Numbered from the stretch's first letter, positions 49,152-59,656 are shown. The stretch: DNA of 64,000 nucleotides from Streptococcus uberis (GCF_000785785.1 NZ_JRQN01000002.1:92517-156516); one strand, 5' to 3'. The notes: generated by a model from the letters alone, not told the origin. Translations and numbers: made by a program.

Positions 49152-50273
49152 ATGAATAATACTGAATTTTATGAACGTCTAGGGGTAACCAAAGACGCAG
49201 CTTCAGACGAGATAAAAAAAGCATACCGTAAACTGTCTAAAAAATACCATCCAGATATTAATAAGGAAGCTGGCGCTGAACAAAAATACAAAGATGTTCA
49301 AGAAGCATATGAAACCTTAAGTGATTCACAAAAACGTGCTGCCTATGATCAATATGGTGCGGCAGGTGGACAAGGTGGCTTCGGTGGTGGATTTGATGGG
49401 GCTGGCTTTGGTGGCTTTGAAGACATCTTCTCAAGCTTTTTCGGCGGTGGCGGTGGCATGCGTAATCCGAATGCTCCTCGTCAGGGTGATGACTTACAAT
49501 ATCGCGTCAATTTAAGTTTCGAAGAAGCTGTTTTTGGTACTGAAAAAGAGGTTACTTATAACCGTGAATCAAGCTGTTCAACATGTAATGGTTCTGGTGC
49601 CAAACCAGGTACAAGTCCTGTAACCTGTGGTCGATGCCATGGTGCAGGCGTGATCAATGTTGATACCCAAACACCACTCGGCATGATGCGTCGTCAAGTG
49701 ACTTGTGATGTCTGCTACGGAACAGGTAAAGAAATCAAAGAACCGTGTCATACTTGTCATGGAAGTGGTCATGAAAAAGAAACACACAAAGTATCTGTTA
49801 AAATCCCTGCTGGGGTTGAAACAGGTCAACAAATCCGACTTCAAGGGCAAGGTGAAGCAGGTACAAATGGTGGTCCTTATGGCGATCTCTTTGTTATTTT
49901 GAATGTATTGCCAAGCAAGCAGTTTGAACGAAATGGCTCTACAATCTATTACACAATGGATATTAGTTTTGTCCAAGCGGCTTTGGGTGCAAGTGTTGAT
50001 ATTCCAACAGTGCATGGCGAGGTAGAAATGTCTATTCCGGCAGGAACACAAACAGGGAAAGTATTCAGACTAAAAGGCAAAGGAGCTCCAAAACTACGTG
50101 GAGCAGGTCAAGGCGATCAACACGTTACCGTTAATGTTGTAACACCAACAAAATTAAATGATCAACAAAAAGAAGCTTTGGAAGCATTTGCCCTAGCGAG
50201 TGGTGAAAGTATTTCAAAACCAAAGAAAAAAGGTTTTTTGGATAAAATGAAAGACGCTTTTGACGAAATTTAA
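49152..50273 (+). CDS. dnaJ: Chaperone DnaJ (Hsp40)
   Basis: DnaJ (373 residues) stimulates DnaK. It has a J domain with YHPDINKE (HPD), a Gly/Phe-rich linker (about 70-105) and four zinc-binding CxxCxGxG repeats ([32 protein letters not shown]), then the C-terminal substrate domains. The ATG is chosen from the family start [11 protein letters not shown]; the upstream TTG start lacks an SD. The ATG itself also lacks an SD, as with dnaK. Confidence 0.97.
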   Translation: MNNTEFYERLGVTKDAASDEIKKAYRKLSKKYHPDINKEAGAEQKYKDVQEAYETLSDSQKRAAYDQYGAAGGQGGFGGGFDGAGFGGFEDIFSSFFGGGGGMRNPNAPRQGDDLQYRVNLSFEEAVFGTEKEVTYNRESSCSTCNGSGAKPGTSPVTCGRCHGAGVINVDTQTPLGMMRRQVTCDVCYGTGKEIKEPCHTCHGSGHEKETHKVSVKIPAGVETGQQIRLQGQGEAGTNGGPYGDLFVILNVLPSKQFERNGSTIYYTMDISFVQAALGASVDIPTVHGEVEMSIPAGTQTGKVFRLKGKGAPKLRGAGQGDQHVTVNVVTPTKLNDQQKEALEAFALASGESISKPKKKGFLDKMKDAFDEI

Positions 50274-50298
50274 TCGTAATTGAGAACTTATTCTCTTC

Positions 50299-50336
50299 AA
50301 AGTGGGGACAAAATTGATTGTCCTCACTTTTTTCTT
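50299..50336 (+). terminator. Terminator after dnaJ
   Basis: AAAGTGGGGACA and TGTCCTCACTTT pair (one wobble) around AAATTGAT and run into T-rich sequence. Confidence 0.88.
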
Positions 50337-50410
50337 TTCTTGAAAATTGACTTTTAAAGACCTTATTTTTATAACAATTTTTTCAGTCGCTAAAAAAATT
50401 TATTTTTTTC

Positions 50411-50482
50411 TTGCAAGATTTCAATAAGTGGTGTAAAATGTTTTTAAAATAGTTTGACTATCAAATTATTTGAATCTCAAAT
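50411..50482 (+). promoter_or_regulatory. fabM promoter with two FabT boxes
   Basis: TTGCAA and TAAAAT are spaced 17 bp. Just downstream lie two adjacent palindromes of the FabT type: AGTTTGACTATCAAATT (50451-50467) and ATTTGAATCTCAAAT (50468-50482). FabT bound to long-chain acyl-ACP is known to repress this cluster through such TTTGA...TCAAA sites. Confidence 0.82.
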
Positions 50483-50509
50483 ATTACTGGTGATAGAAAG
50501 TGAGTGGTT

Positions 50510-51301
50510 ATGACATATCAACATATTCTTTTTGAGACAGTAGATGATACAGCAGTTTTGACATTTAATCGTGTTCAAGTGGCTAATGGTTTTAATATAC
50601 CAATGTGTCAAGAAATCTTAGATGTTTTAGCGAGTGTAAAAGGAAATAGTGATATTCGGTTCTTAGTCATCAAAGCCAATGGGAAAATTTTTTCTGTCGG
50701 TGGCGACTTAGTCCAAATGCAGAAAGCTGTAGAAGAAGATGCTGTTGATTCATTAGTTAAAATTGCTGAACTTGTCCAAGATATTACATTTGAGATAAAA
50801 CAATTACCTAAACCAGTTATTTTATGTGCGGACGGTGCGGTTGCAGGAGCTGCTTTCAACATAGCCCTTGCTGTTGATTTTTGTATTGCAAGTACCAACA
50901 GTAAATTTGTTCAAGCTTTCGTAAATGTTGCCTTAGCTCCGGATGCTGGTGGCCTATATCTGCTAACACGAGCTGTTGGTATTAATAAAGCGACGCATCT
51001 GGTAATGACTGGAGATGGTGTTACGGCAGAGCAAGCTTTTAATTATGGTTTTGTTTACAAAGCTCCTAATCCTGAGAAATTGGAAAAAACACTTGAACAA
51101 TTGTTAAAACGTTTGAGAAGAGGTTCGTCTAACTCTTATGGCGCAATGAAACAGTTGATTTGGGAAAGTAATTTTTCAGATTGGGAAAATTACGCAAAAC
51201 AAGAATTACACTATCAAAAAGAGCTTGCTTTTAAAGAAGATTTTAAAGAAGGCGTTATGGCTTACGCAGAAAAAAGAAGACCAAGCTTCAAGGGGAAATA
51301 A
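50510..51301 (+). CDS. fabM: trans-2-decenoyl-ACP isomerase FabM (crotonase family)
   Basis: FabM (263 residues) isomerises trans-2 to cis-3-decenoyl-ACP and so starts unsaturated fatty-acid synthesis in streptococci. It has the crotonase fold: GGDLVQMQKAVEED and the oxyanion-hole segment ADGAVAGAAFNIALAVDF. It is the first gene of the fab cluster, its usual streptococcal position, which separates it from a degradative enoyl-CoA hydratase. The ATG two codons after GTG is chosen; the SD is weak (GAAAGTGAG). Confidence 0.92.
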   Translation: MTYQHILFETVDDTAVLTFNRVQVANGFNIPMCQEILDVLASVKGNSDIRFLVIKANGKIFSVGGDLVQMQKAVEEDAVDSLVKIAELVQDITFEIKQLPKPVILCADGAVAGAAFNIALAVDFCIASTNSKFVQAFVNVALAPDAGGLYLLTRAVGINKATHLVMTGDGVTAEQAFNYGFVYKAPNPEKLEKTLEQLLKRLRRGSSNSYGAMKQLIWESNFSDWENYAKQELHYQKELAFKEDFKEGVMAYAEKRRPSFKGK

Positions 51302-51313
51302 GAAGTTCTCATC

Positions 51314-51356
51314 TTGCATAAAACTTTGACGTTTGATATAATTTGAGAGTCAAAGT
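51314..51356 (+). promoter_or_regulatory. fabT promoter with FabT box
   Basis: TTGCAT and an extended -10 (TGA-TATAAT) are spaced 17 bp. AATTTGAGAGTCAAAGT, a FabT-type palindrome, overlaps the end of the -10 at 51340-51356. The layout fits autorepression. Confidence 0.82.
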
Positions 51357-51378
51357 TTATCAGTAAGGAGGTGTAGAA

Positions 51379-51813
51379 TTGGAATACAATAAAATCAATG
51401 ATTATTTAGTGGATGTCTTTAATAGGATCTTAGTAATTGAGGAAATTAGTTTAAAGACTAGTCAATTTAAGGATGTTTCACTTAAAGAAATGCATACCAT
51501 TGATATTATCGGAAAATATGACAATGTCACACCAAGTGATGTAGCTCGGGAACTTATGGTTACTCTAGGTACAGTGACAACTAGCTTGAATAAACTTGAA
51601 GCAAAAGGGTATATTACTCGGACTCGCTCCGTAAATGATCGCCGTGTCGTTTACTTATCCCTCACAAAACGAGGAAGACTGCTTGACAGGTTGCATGCAA
51701 AATTTCATAAAAATATGGTTGGTCAGGTGACTGAGGGTATGGATGAAGAGAGTATGGAATCGCTGTTAAAAGGTCTGAAAAATTTACATCAATTCTTGGA
51801 GGACTTGATTTAA
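51379..51813 (+). CDS. fabT: Fatty-acid biosynthesis repressor FabT (MarR family)
   Basis: FabT (144 residues) is a winged-helix repressor that uses acyl-ACP as corepressor. It has the DNA-recognition helix region [20 protein letters not shown] and the wing with [15 protein letters not shown]. Start TTG with a strong SD (AAGGAGGTG). The stop overlaps the fabH start by one base. Three FabT boxes in the cluster identify its targets. Confidence 0.96.
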   Translation: MEYNKINDYLVDVFNRILVIEEISLKTSQFKDVSLKEMHTIDIIGKYDNVTPSDVARELMVTLGTVTTSLNKLEAKGYITRTRSVNDRRVVYLSLTKRGRLLDRLHAKFHKNMVGQVTEGMDEESMESLLKGLKNLHQFLEDLI

Positions 51814-52787
51814 TGCCTTTTGCAAAAATCAGTCAAGTAGCACATTATGTTCCTAACCAAAAAATTGAAAATGATAAACTGACTCAATTTCTTGATACGA
51901 GTCACGAATGGATTCAATCTCGAACAGGAATCGAATCTAGGTACATTAGCCGAAATGAAAATACAAGTGATCTAGCAAGCCATGTTGCGCTGAAATTATT
52001 ACAAGTGGCAGAATTAAGGGCAGATCAGCTTGATTTTATTATCGTGGCAACTATTACTCCCGATTCCATGATGCCATCAACAGCAGCGCTTGTCCAAGCA
52101 AAAATTAATGCTAAACAGGCCTTTGCTTTTGATTTATCTGCAGCTTGTAGTGGTTTCGTTTATGCCTTAGCGATGGGAGAAAAGTTGATTGCTTCAGGGC
52201 TATACCAAAGAGGTATTGTCATAGGGGCAGAAGTTTTATCAAAAACACTTGATTGGTCAGATCGAACAACTGCAGTACTGTTTGGGGATGGTGCTGGAGG
52301 TGTATTGCTTGAAAGTAGTCAGGGAAAACAATTTCTGGCTGAATCACTACATACAGATGGGTCACGAGGACAGAGTTTACAGTCTGGACTAAGTCCACTT
52401 GTATCCCCTTTCTCTGATACTATTTCATCCAATCCCTATTTAACAATGGATGGACGTACGATATTTGACTTTGCAATTAGAGACGTTTCAAAAAGTGTCT
52501 CTGATTTGATTGATAGCACAGCAATTGACAAAGATGCAATTGATTATGTCTTCTTTCATCAAGCGAATAGACGTATTTTAGATAAAATGGCACAAAAGGT
52601 CAAATTACCTCGAGAAAAATTTCTAGAGAATATGATGACCTATGGAAACACAAGTGCAGCAAGTATTCCTATCTTGTTATCAGAGTCAGTTGAAAATGGG
52701 AAAATTAGATTAGATGGTAGCCAAACAATCCTAATAGCCGGTTTTGGTGGTGGTTTGACATGGGGAAGTCTAATTGTTAAAATCTAG
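51813..52787 (+). CDS. fabH: 3-oxoacyl-ACP synthase III
   Basis: FabH (324 residues) condenses acetyl-CoA (or branched starters) with malonyl-ACP to begin each fatty acid. The Cys-His-Asn triad is visible: [18 protein letters not shown] and GNTSAASIP. Coupled to fabT. Confident. Confidence 0.97.
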   Translation: MPFAKISQVAHYVPNQKIENDKLTQFLDTSHEWIQSRTGIESRYISRNENTSDLASHVALKLLQVAELRADQLDFIIVATITPDSMMPSTAALVQAKINAKQAFAFDLSAACSGFVYALAMGEKLIASGLYQRGIVIGAEVLSKTLDWSDRTTAVLFGDGAGGVLLESSQGKQFLAESLHTDGSRGQSLQSGLSPLVSPFSDTISSNPYLTMDGRTIFDFAIRDVSKSVSDLIDSTAIDKDAIDYVFFHQANRRILDKMAQKVKLPREKFLENMMTYGNTSAASIPILLSESVENGKIRLDGSQTILIAGFGGGLTWGSLIVKI

Positions 52788-52845
52788 TTATATCATGTGC
52801 CTCGCACATTTATAAAAACATATACATTACTTAAGGAGAAATAAA

Positions 52846-53070
52846 ATGGCAGTATTTGAAAAAGTACAAGAAATCATCGTTGAAGAATTAGGAAAAGAAG
52901 TAGAAGAAGTAAAAATGGAAACAACTTTTGATGAGTTAGATGCTGACTCGCTAGATGTTTTCCAAGTTATCTCAGAAATTGAAGATGCATTTGATATCCA
53001 AATTGAAACTGAAGAAGGCTTAAATACAGTTGGTGATTTAGTTGCTTATGTAGAAGCAAAAACTAAATAA
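52846..53070 (+). CDS. acpP: Acyl carrier protein
   Basis: ACP (74 residues) carries growing acyl chains on the serine of [13 protein letters not shown], modified by AcpS (8135-8491). Acidic four-helix protein of normal size. SD AAGGAG. It is followed by a terminator and a FabT box, so it can be expressed above the downstream fab genes. Confidence 0.97.
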   Translation: MAVFEKVQEIIVEELGKEVEEVKMETTFDELDADSLDVFQVISEIEDAFDIQIETEEGLNTVGDLVAYVEAKTK

Positions 53071-53134
53071 TAAAATACTGTTAAGACAAATTCAACTAGT
53101 CAGTAACTAGTTCTGAATAATTCTTAATATGTGG

Positions 53135-53180
53135 GTGAGATTAGCCCCTTTTATGGACCTAACTCACTCTTTCTTTTTTT
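53135..53180 (+). terminator. Partial terminator between acpP and fabK
   Basis: GTGAG(A)TTAG pairs with CTAACTCAC with one bulge, followed by TCTTTCTTTTTTT. Placed inside the cluster, it should limit read-through into fabK and onward. Confidence 0.75.
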
Positions 53181-53182
53181 AT

Positions 53183-53205
53183 AATAGTTTGATAATCAAA
53201 CTATT
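53183..53205 (+). promoter_or_regulatory. FabT operator before fabK
   Basis: AATAGTTTGA and TCAAACTATT form a perfect 10-bp palindrome around TAA, the best FabT box in the window. A TATAAT overlaps its left edge (53180-53185), indicating a second cluster promoter repressed by FabT. Confidence 0.88.
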
Positions 53206-53231
53206 TTTCTTGGATAAAGTAGGTTAAAGTA

Positions 53232-54212
53232 ATGAAAACACGAATTACGAAATTATTAAATATTAAGTATCCAATATTCCAAGGAGGAATGGCTTGGGTT
53301 GCTGACGGCGACCTAGCGGGAGCTGTATCAAACGCTGGAGGATTAGGTATTATTGGAGGCGGAAATGCCCCAAAGGAAGTTGTTAAAGCAAACATTGATA
53401 AAGTAAAATCAATCACAACTAACCCTTTTGGAGTTAACATTATGCTTTTATCACCCTTTGCAGATGATATTGTAGATCTTGTGATTGAAGAAGGTGTTAA
53501 AGTAGTAACAACTGGTGCGGGAAATCCTGGGAAATACATGGAACGTCTACATGCTGCAGGAATCCAGGTTATTCCAGTTGTACCTAGTGTAGCGCTAGCA
53601 AAGCGAATGGAAAAATTAGGCGTCGATGCTGTCATCACGGAAGGTATGGAAGCTGGTGGACATATCGGGAAATTGACAACAATGACTTTGGTTCGCCAAG
53701 TCGTTGATGCCATTTCAATTCCTGTTATTGCTGCAGGTGGTATTGCCGATGGTGCTGGCGCAGCTGCAGCCTTCATGCTTGGTGCTGAAGCGGTGCAAGT
53801 TGGAACAAGATTTGTTGTCGCAAAAGAATCAAATGCGCATCAAAATTTTAAAGATAAAATCCTCAAGGCCAAAGACATTGATACGGTAGTCTCAGCTCAA
53901 GTTGTCGGGCATCCCGTTCGATCCATCAAGAATAAATTAACGTCTGCTTATGCAAAAGCAGAAAAAAAATTCTTGAGTGATTTAAAAACAGCAGAAGATA
54001 TTGAAGAGATGGGTGCTGGCTCATTACGCGACGCTGTTGTTGATGGTGATGTTGTGAATGGTTCAGTTATGGCTGGTCAAATCGCAGGGCTAATCAAAAA
54101 AGAGGAAAGTTGTCAGGAGATTTTGGAAGATATTTTCTATACAGCTGCCGAAGTAATTAATAAAGAAGCTCAGCGTTGGGTTTCAGTTAGTAGAAACGCA
54201 TCTGAGAAGTAG
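53232..54212 (+). CDS. fabK: Enoyl-ACP reductase II (FMN-dependent)
   Basis: FabK (326 residues) reduces enoyl-ACP with NAD(P)H and FMN and is the triclosan-resistant streptococcal isozyme replacing FabI. The barrel contains YPIFQGGMAWVADGDLA, ITEGMEAGGHIG and VIAAGGIADGAGAAAAFMLG. SD is weak (GTAGG). Second-promoter gene of the cluster. Confidence 0.96.
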   Translation: MKTRITKLLNIKYPIFQGGMAWVADGDLAGAVSNAGGLGIIGGGNAPKEVVKANIDKVKSITTNPFGVNIMLLSPFADDIVDLVIEEGVKVVTTGAGNPGKYMERLHAAGIQVIPVVPSVALAKRMEKLGVDAVITEGMEAGGHIGKLTTMTLVRQVVDAISIPVIAAGGIADGAGAAAAFMLGAEAVQVGTRFVVAKESNAHQNFKDKILKAKDIDTVVSAQVVGHPVRSIKNKLTSAYAKAEKKFLSDLKTAEDIEEMGAGSLRDAVVDGDVVNGSVMAGQIAGLIKKEESCQEILEDIFYTAAEVINKEAQRWVSVSRNASEK

Positions 54213-54222
54213 AGGAAAGAAA

Positions 54223-55142
54223 ATGACAGAAGTCGCATTTTTATTTGCTGGACAAGGGGCGCAAACTGTTGGATGGCAAGTGACTTATACGAAGCTTTCC
54301 CAGTTGTTAGGGAGACTTTTGCTCAGGCTCAAGCAATTTTAGGTTATGATTTACGATTGTTAATTGATCAGGAGCCAGATAGATTAAATCAAACAAGATA
54401 TACTCAACCAGCTATTTTAACAACTTCAGTAGCGATATACAGACTCTTAGCTGAAAATGGGATTAAACCCACTGCTGTAGCAGGATTGTCACTCGGTGAA
54501 TATTCTGCACTGGTAGCTACTGGTGCAATAACTTTTGAAGCTGCTCTGCAATTGGTTCAAAAAAGAGGACAGCTAATGGAAGAAGCTACCCCTGCTGGTT
54601 CTGGTAAAATGGTTGCTATTTTAAATACAGCTGCTTCGACTATTGAAGAGGTTTGTCTGCAAGCCTCATCCCTTGGGGTTGTTGCTCCTGCAAACTATAA
54701 TACTCCTAGTCAAATTGTCATTGGTGGCGAGATTGATGCAGTTGATAAGGCAGTCACATTGTTGACTGAAAAGGGTGTCAAAAGAATCATTCCTTTGAAT
54801 GTTTCTGGACCATTTCACACAGCACTTCTTGAATCAGCAAGTCAGGAGTTGGCAAAAGTTCTTGATAATTATGACTTTCAAGAAATGACAGTGCCACTTG
54901 TTGGAAATACTGAGGCAAGCGTAATGAAACAAGCAGAAATTAAGCAATTGTTAGCGCGTCAAGTTATGGAGCCAGTCAGATTTTATGACAGTATTGAAAC
55001 CTTAAAAGCAATGACTATTAAAGACTTTATTGAAATTGGACCAGGAAAAGTTCTAACTGGATTTCTCAAAAAAATTGATAACTCCTTATCATGTACTAGT
55101 ATTGACTCAGTTCAAAGTTTAACAGATTATTTAAATCAGTAG
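54223..55142 (+). pseudogene. fabD: Malonyl-CoA:ACP transacylase, split by one frameshift near its start
   Basis: FabD (about 306 residues) loads malonate onto ACP. The first frame begins at an ATG with SD AGAGGAAAG and reads TEVAFLFAGQGAQTVG before leaving the family pattern. From 54273 the correct protein continues in another frame (ASDLYEAFPVVRE), with the catalytic Ser in VAGLSLGEYSAL and His in SGPFHTALL. One A missing in GGATG (expected Gly-Met) explains it. The gene is needed for synthesis, so an error is more likely than a true mutation. Confidence 0.92.
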
Positions 55143-55154
55143 GAAGGTAAAGTA

Positions 55155-55889
55155 ATGGATTTACAAAATAAAAATGTATTTATAACAGGATCAACACGAG
55201 GTATTGGTTTAGCCATCGCACATCAGTTTGCAAAAGTAGGTGCTAATGTCGTTATTAATGGACGTTCCACTATTTCAGGTGATTTATTAGATCAATTTAA
55301 AGATTATTCTGGACAAATCCTCCCTGTTTCAGGTGATGTATCAGATTATGCAGATGCACAAGGTATGATTGATGAAGCCACTAGCTCTTTAGGACAAATA
55401 GATGTTCTCATTAATAATGCTGGTATCACAAATGATAAACTTCTTTTAAAAATGACGGATAAAGATTTTGAGGATGTTTTAAAAGTTAATTTAACTGGGG
55501 CTTTTAATATGACGCAAGCAGTATTAAAACCAATGATTAAAGCAAGACAAGGAGCAATTATTAATTTATCAAGTGTAGTCGGTTTAACTGGGAATGCAGG
55601 CCAAGCCAACTATGCTGCTTCAAAGGCAGGGTTAATTGGGTTTACTAAGTCGGTTGCCCGTGAAGTAGCAGGTCGAAAAGTAACCGTCAATGCTATCGCA
55701 CCTGGTTTTATAGAATCGGACATGACGGGAACATTATCAGAAAAGCAACAAGCTGCCATTTTAAATCAAATTCCAATGAAACGCATTGGACAAGCAGACG
55801 AAGTGGCTCAATTAGCGCTCTTTTTAGCAAGCCAAGACTATATAACTGGTCAAGTTATTGCTATTGATGGCGGAGTGACGATGCAATAA
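55155..55889 (+). CDS. fabG: 3-oxoacyl-ACP reductase
   Basis: FabG (244 residues) is the NADPH-dependent short-chain dehydrogenase of the elongation cycle. It has the cofactor motif TGSTRGIGLAIA, the NNAG segment LINNAGIT and the catalytic Tyr-Lys in YAASKAGLIGF. SD AGGAAGG. Confident. Confidence 0.97.
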   Translation: MDLQNKNVFITGSTRGIGLAIAHQFAKVGANVVINGRSTISGDLLDQFKDYSGQILPVSGDVSDYADAQGMIDEATSSLGQIDVLINNAGITNDKLLLKMTDKDFEDVLKVNLTGAFNMTQAVLKPMIKARQGAIINLSSVVGLTGNAGQANYAASKAGLIGFTKSVAREVAGRKVTVNAIAPGFIESDMTGTLSEKQQAAILNQIPMKRIGQADEVAQLALFLASQDYITGQVIAIDGGVTMQ

Positions 55890-55901
55890 AGGAGAATAAC
55901 A

Positions 55902-57134
55902 ATGAGTGGAACAAGAGTAGTAATTACAGGATATGGGGTAACTTCTCCAATTGGACATACGCCAGATGAGTTTTGGACTAACTTAAAAGAAGGAAATATT
56001 GGAATTGGGCCAATCACAAAGTTTGATACTAGTGAGTATCAAGTGAAAAATGCTGCTCAAATTGATGATTTTCCTTTTGATAACTATTTCATCAGAAAAG
56101 ATTTGAACCGTTTTGACATGTATTCTTTATATGCTTTATATGCCTCTTTAGAAGCCGTTAAGAATGCAAAACTAGACTTAGATAGCTTGAATCCAGATCG
56201 TTTTGGAGTGATTGTAGCAACTGGTATTGGTGGTATTAAAGAAATTGAAGAGCAAGTGATTAGACTGCATGAAAAAGGTCCAAAACGCTTAAAACCAATG
56301 ACCTTACCAAAGGCACTTCCAAATATGGCTGCAGGAAATGTTGCCATGCGTTTGAATGCTCAAGGGATTTGTAAATCAATTAATACAGCTTGTGCATCCT
56401 CTAATGATGCTATTGGAGATGCTTTCCGTACGATTAAGTTTGGCTTACAAGACATTATGGTTGTGGGCGGTGCAGAAGCTGCCATTACACCATTTGCTAT
56501 TGCCGGCTTCCAAGCATTGACAGCTTTGTCAACAACTGAAGATCCAAAGAGAAGTTCTATTCCTTTTGATAAAGAACGTAATGGGTTTATTATGGGCGAA
56601 GGAGCTGGAATGCTAGTGCTTGAAAGTTTAGAGCATGCTCAAAAACGTGGAGCAACTATTTTAGCTGAAGTAGTCGGTTACGGAAATACTTGTGATGCCT
56701 ATCATATGACTTCGCCACATCCAGAAGGATTGGGAGCACGTAAGGCAATTATGCTTGCCTTAAATGAAGCGGGTATTGAAGCAAATCAAGTAGACTATGT
56801 TAATGCACATGGTACATCAACTCCAGCAAATGAAAAAGGTGAAAGTAGTGCAATTGTTGCGACTTTAGGTAATCAAGTTCCAGTTTCTTCAACAAAGTCA
56901 TTTACTGGTCACTTGCTAGGTGCAGCTGGTGCAGTTGAAGCTATTGCGACTTTAGAGGCGATGCAACACTCCTTTATTCCGATGACTGCAGGCACTACTG
57001 AATTATCTGATGATATTGAAGCTAATATCATTATTGGACAAGGACAAGAAGCTACAATTCACTATGCTATTTCAAATACCTTTGGTTTTGGTGGACACAA
57101 TGCTGTCCTAGCCTTTAAGAAATGGGAGGATTAA
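55902..57134 (+). CDS. fabF: 3-oxoacyl-ACP synthase II
   Basis: FabF (410 residues) condenses acyl-ACP with malonyl-ACP. The Cys-His-His set is present: NTACASSNDAIG, VNAHGTSTPANE and FTGHLLGAAGAVEA. SD AAAGGAG. A small AccB-N-like gene, not normally expected here, follows one base after its stop. Confidence 0.97.
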   Translation: MSGTRVVITGYGVTSPIGHTPDEFWTNLKEGNIGIGPITKFDTSEYQVKNAAQIDDFPFDNYFIRKDLNRFDMYSLYALYASLEAVKNAKLDLDSLNPDRFGVIVATGIGGIKEIEEQVIRLHEKGPKRLKPMTLPKALPNMAAGNVAMRLNAQGICKSINTACASSNDAIGDAFRTIKFGLQDIMVVGGAEAAITPFAIAGFQALTALSTTEDPKRSSIPFDKERNGFIMGEGAGMLVLESLEHAQKRGATILAEVVGYGNTCDAYHMTSPHPEGLGARKAIMLALNEAGIEANQVDYVNAHGTSTPANEKGESSAIVATLGNQVPVSSTKSFTGHLLGAAGAVEAIATLEAMQHSFIPMTAGTTELSDDIEANIIIGQGQEATIHYAISNTFGFGGHNAVLAFKKWED

Positions 57135-57135
57135 T

Positions 57136-57369
57136 GTGACCTTTGAGGAGATTAGAAATTTAATTTCACATTTAGATGCATTATGCTTAAGCGAGTTTAC
57201 TCTAAAAACAGAAAAAATTGATCTAATTTTTAAAAAGAATCATTCAACGGAATGTATAATAAAAGATACAAAGGAAAAGATAGAGATACTACCACAGGCG
57301 AAGACTTTTTTGAATGAAGAAGAATCTTTTAGTGGAACAATTTTGGAATTTGAAGATTGGGAGACTTAA
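57136..57369 (+). CDS. Stand-alone protein resembling the AccB N-terminal domain (no biotinyl domain)
   Basis: This is a 77-residue protein starting at GTG with SD GGGAGG. Residues 3-36 (IRNLISHLDALCLSEFTLKT and following) align well with the first 35 residues of the adjacent AccB ([20 protein letters not shown]). It then diverges and ends without any AMKM-type biotin site. It lies between fabF and accB with overlap-like spacing. It may be a partial duplication or a small partner of the carboxylase. Function is unknown, but SD and open frame suggest translation. Confidence 0.65.
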   Translation: MTFEEIRNLISHLDALCLSEFTLKTEKIDLIFKKNHSTECIIKDTKEKIEILPQAKTFLNEEESFSGTILEFEDWET

Positions 57370-57370
57370 T

Positions 57371-57838
57371 TTGGATATTCAAATAGTAAAAGACTTGATG
57401 ACACAGTTCGATGAATCAGGTTTAAGGGAATTTTCCTTTAAAACAAATGAAACTGAAATCAGTTTTAGTAAAAATGATAGTAAAGCTTCAGAAAATACAA
57501 CAGTATTAGCAAAGGCTGTAGAAGCTCCAGTTGCTAAAGAGATAGATGTAACTAGGGAAGCTCCCCAAACGACTTCGACACCTGTTGATAATAGTCTTGC
57601 TGAGGGAGAAGTTGTTAACAGTCCATTAGTTGGAGTCGCTTATTTATCTTCTGCACCTGGAAAAGAAAATTTTGTAGCTGTAGGTGATAAGGTTAAAAAA
57701 GGACAAACACTTCTGATTATTGAAGCAATGAAAGTAATGAATGAGGTGCCAGCGCCGTCAGACGGAACAATTACTGAAATTCTAGTTGCTAATGAAGAAC
57801 TGGTTGAGTTTGGGAAAGGTTTGGTAAGAATAAAATGA
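57371..57838 (+). CDS. accB: Biotin carboxyl carrier protein of acetyl-CoA carboxylase
   Basis: AccB (155 residues) carries biotin between AccC and AccAD. An N-terminal domain ([16 protein letters not shown]) is followed by an Ala/Pro/Thr linker (about 45-80) and the biotinyl domain with the attachment Lys in [17 protein letters not shown] start with SD GGGAG; the longer frame runs inside the small upstream gene. Overlaps fabZ by four bases. Confidence 0.94.
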   Translation: MDIQIVKDLMTQFDESGLREFSFKTNETEISFSKNDSKASENTTVLAKAVEAPVAKEIDVTREAPQTTSTPVDNSLAEGEVVNSPLVGVAYLSSAPGKENFVAVGDKVKKGQTLLIIEAMKVMNEVPAPSDGTITEILVANEELVEFGKGLVRIK

Positions 57839-58257
57839 TGGATATTAATGCAATTCAAGAAGCTTTACCCCATCGTTACCCGATGTTATTAGTAGATCGA
57901 ATTCTTGAGGTTTCAGAAGACCAAATTATCGCATTAAAAAATGTCAGTATTAATGAACCATTTTTTAATGGGCATTTTCCTTCCTATCCAGTCATGCCAG
58001 GAGTTCTCATTATGGAAGCATTGGCTCAAACAGCTGGTGTTTTAGAATTATCAAAAGATGAAAATAAAGGAAAACTCGTTTTTTATGCCGGTATGGATAA
58101 AGTTAAATTCAAAAAACAAGTTGTTCCTGGAGATCAATTAATCATGACAGCCAAGTTTGTTAAACGACGTGCGAATATTGCTGTTGTCCAAGCAACAGCT
58201 GAAGTAGACGGGCAACTTGCTGCAAGTGGAACCCTAACATTTGCAATTGAGAAGTAA
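57835..58257 (+). CDS. fabZ: 3-hydroxyacyl-ACP dehydratase
   Basis: FabZ (140 residues) dehydrates 3-hydroxyacyl-ACP. The hotdog-fold catalytic His and Glu are in [14 protein letters not shown] and [11 protein letters not shown], and the start [11 protein letters not shown] is typical. Two consecutive ATG codons are possible starts; the first overlaps the accB stop. Confidence 0.97.
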   Translation: MMDINAIQEALPHRYPMLLVDRILEVSEDQIIALKNVSINEPFFNGHFPSYPVMPGVLIMEALAQTAGVLELSKDENKGKLVFYAGMDKVKFKKQVVPGDQLIMTAKFVKRRANIAVVQATAEVDGQLAASGTLTFAIEK

Positions 58258-58283
58258 AAAAGAAAGTTTCTGTGGGGGAAGTT

Positions 58284-59648
58284 ATGTTTAAAAAAATCTT
58301 AATTGCTAATCGTGGCGAAATTGCTGTGCGTATCATCCGAGCGGCTAGAGAACTTGGAATTTCCACAGTAGCAGTCTACTCTGAAGCTGATAAGGATGCT
58401 CTTCACACGATTTTAGCTGATGAAGCCATTTGCATTGGGCCAACAAGATCAACGGACTCCTATTTAAACATGAGTTCAGTCTTATCGGCAGCTATTATTA
58501 CAGGTGCACAAGCTATTCATCCTGGATTTGGTTTTTTAAGTGAGAATTCTAAGTTTGTAACCATGTGTGAAGAGATGCATATTAAATTTATTGGACCATC
58601 TGCTAAAGTAATGGATAAGATGGGGGATAAAATTAATGCGCGTGCTGAAATGATTACAGCTGGTGTACCAGTTATCCCTGGCTCATCAGGCCAGATTGAA
58701 ACTGTAGAGCAGGCTGTAAAAGTGGCCGAAGAAATTGGTTTTCCTTTGATGCTGAAAGCTTCTGCTGGAGGTGGAGGTAAAGGTATTCGTAAAGTGGAAA
58801 AAGCAGCTGATTTAGCTGCTGCATTTCACTCTGCTTCGCAAGAAGCTTTGAGTGCCTTTGGTAATGGTACCATGTATATGGAAAAAGTTATTTACCCGGC
58901 TAGGCATATTGAAGTGCAAATTTTAGGAGATGCCCTTGGTCATGTTATTCATCTAGGTGAACGTGACTGTTCATTACAACGAAATAATCAAAAAGTTCTT
59001 GAAGAAAGTCCATCAATAGCTATTGGACAGACCTTGAGAAAAGAAATGGGAGATGCAGCAGTTAGAGCAGCAAAGGCTGTGGGCTATGAAAATGCGGGAA
59101 CCATTGAATTCTTATTGGATGAAGCTAGTGGGCAGTTTTTCTTCATGGAAATGAATACGCGGATACAGGTTGAACACCCAGTAACCGAATTTGTGACTGG
59201 TGTTGACTTGGTTAAAGAACAAATCAAGATTGCTGCAGGCAACCCATTAGAGCTTAAACAAGAAGATATTACAATTAAGGGGCACGCCATTGAATGTCGG
59301 ATTAATGCCGAAAATCCTTCTTTTAATTTCGCGCCAAGCCCTGGTCGTATAACAGAGTTATATTTGCCAAGTGGAGGTGTCGGTTTAAGAGTTGATTCTG
59401 CTGTTTATCCTGGTTATACCATTCCGCCATATTATGATAGTATGATTGCCAAAGTTATTGTACATGGTGATAATCGTTTTGATGCTTTGATGAAAATGCA
59501 AAGGGCCTTATTTGAGATGGAAATTGAAGGCGTGTCAACAAATGTGAATTTTCAACTAGACTTAATTGCTAATCAACAGGTTATTGCCGGTGATTATGAT
59601 ACGTCATTTTTGATGGAAACATTTTTACCAAATTACAATAAGGATTAG
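58284..59648 (+). CDS. accC: Acetyl-CoA carboxylase, biotin carboxylase subunit
   Basis: AccC (454 residues) carboxylates biotin on AccB using ATP and bicarbonate. It has an N-terminal preATP-grasp ([20 protein letters not shown]), the ATP-grasp loop [14 protein letters not shown] and the metal/bicarbonate motif [20 protein letters not shown] with SD GGGGAAG; the GTG four codons upstream overlaps that SD. Confidence 0.97.
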   Translation: MFKKILIANRGEIAVRIIRAARELGISTVAVYSEADKDALHTILADEAICIGPTRSTDSYLNMSSVLSAAIITGAQAIHPGFGFLSENSKFVTMCEEMHIKFIGPSAKVMDKMGDKINARAEMITAGVPVIPGSSGQIETVEQAVKVAEEIGFPLMLKASAGGGGKGIRKVEKAADLAAAFHSASQEALSAFGNGTMYMEKVIYPARHIEVQILGDALGHVIHLGERDCSLQRNNQKVLEESPSIAIGQTLRKEMGDAAVRAAKAVGYENAGTIEFLLDEASGQFFFMEMNTRIQVEHPVTEFVTGVDLVKEQIKIAAGNPLELKQEDITIKGHAIECRINAENPSFNFAPSPGRITELYLPSGGVGLRVDSAVYPGYTIPPYYDSMIAKVIVHGDNRFDALMKMQRALFEMEIEGVSTNVNFQLDLIANQQVIAGDYDTSFLMETFLPNYNKD

Positions 59649-59656
59649 GAGGGCGT

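Noticed and set aside
49578..50051. 157-codon open frame on the minus strand across dnaJ
   Set aside because: It is fully antisense to conserved dnaJ zinc-finger coding sequence, has no SD or domain, and reflects codon bias of the real gene.
53201..53776. 191-codon open frame on the minus strand across fabK
   Set aside because: Low-complexity antisense peptide opposite a confident fabK; no promoter or SD.
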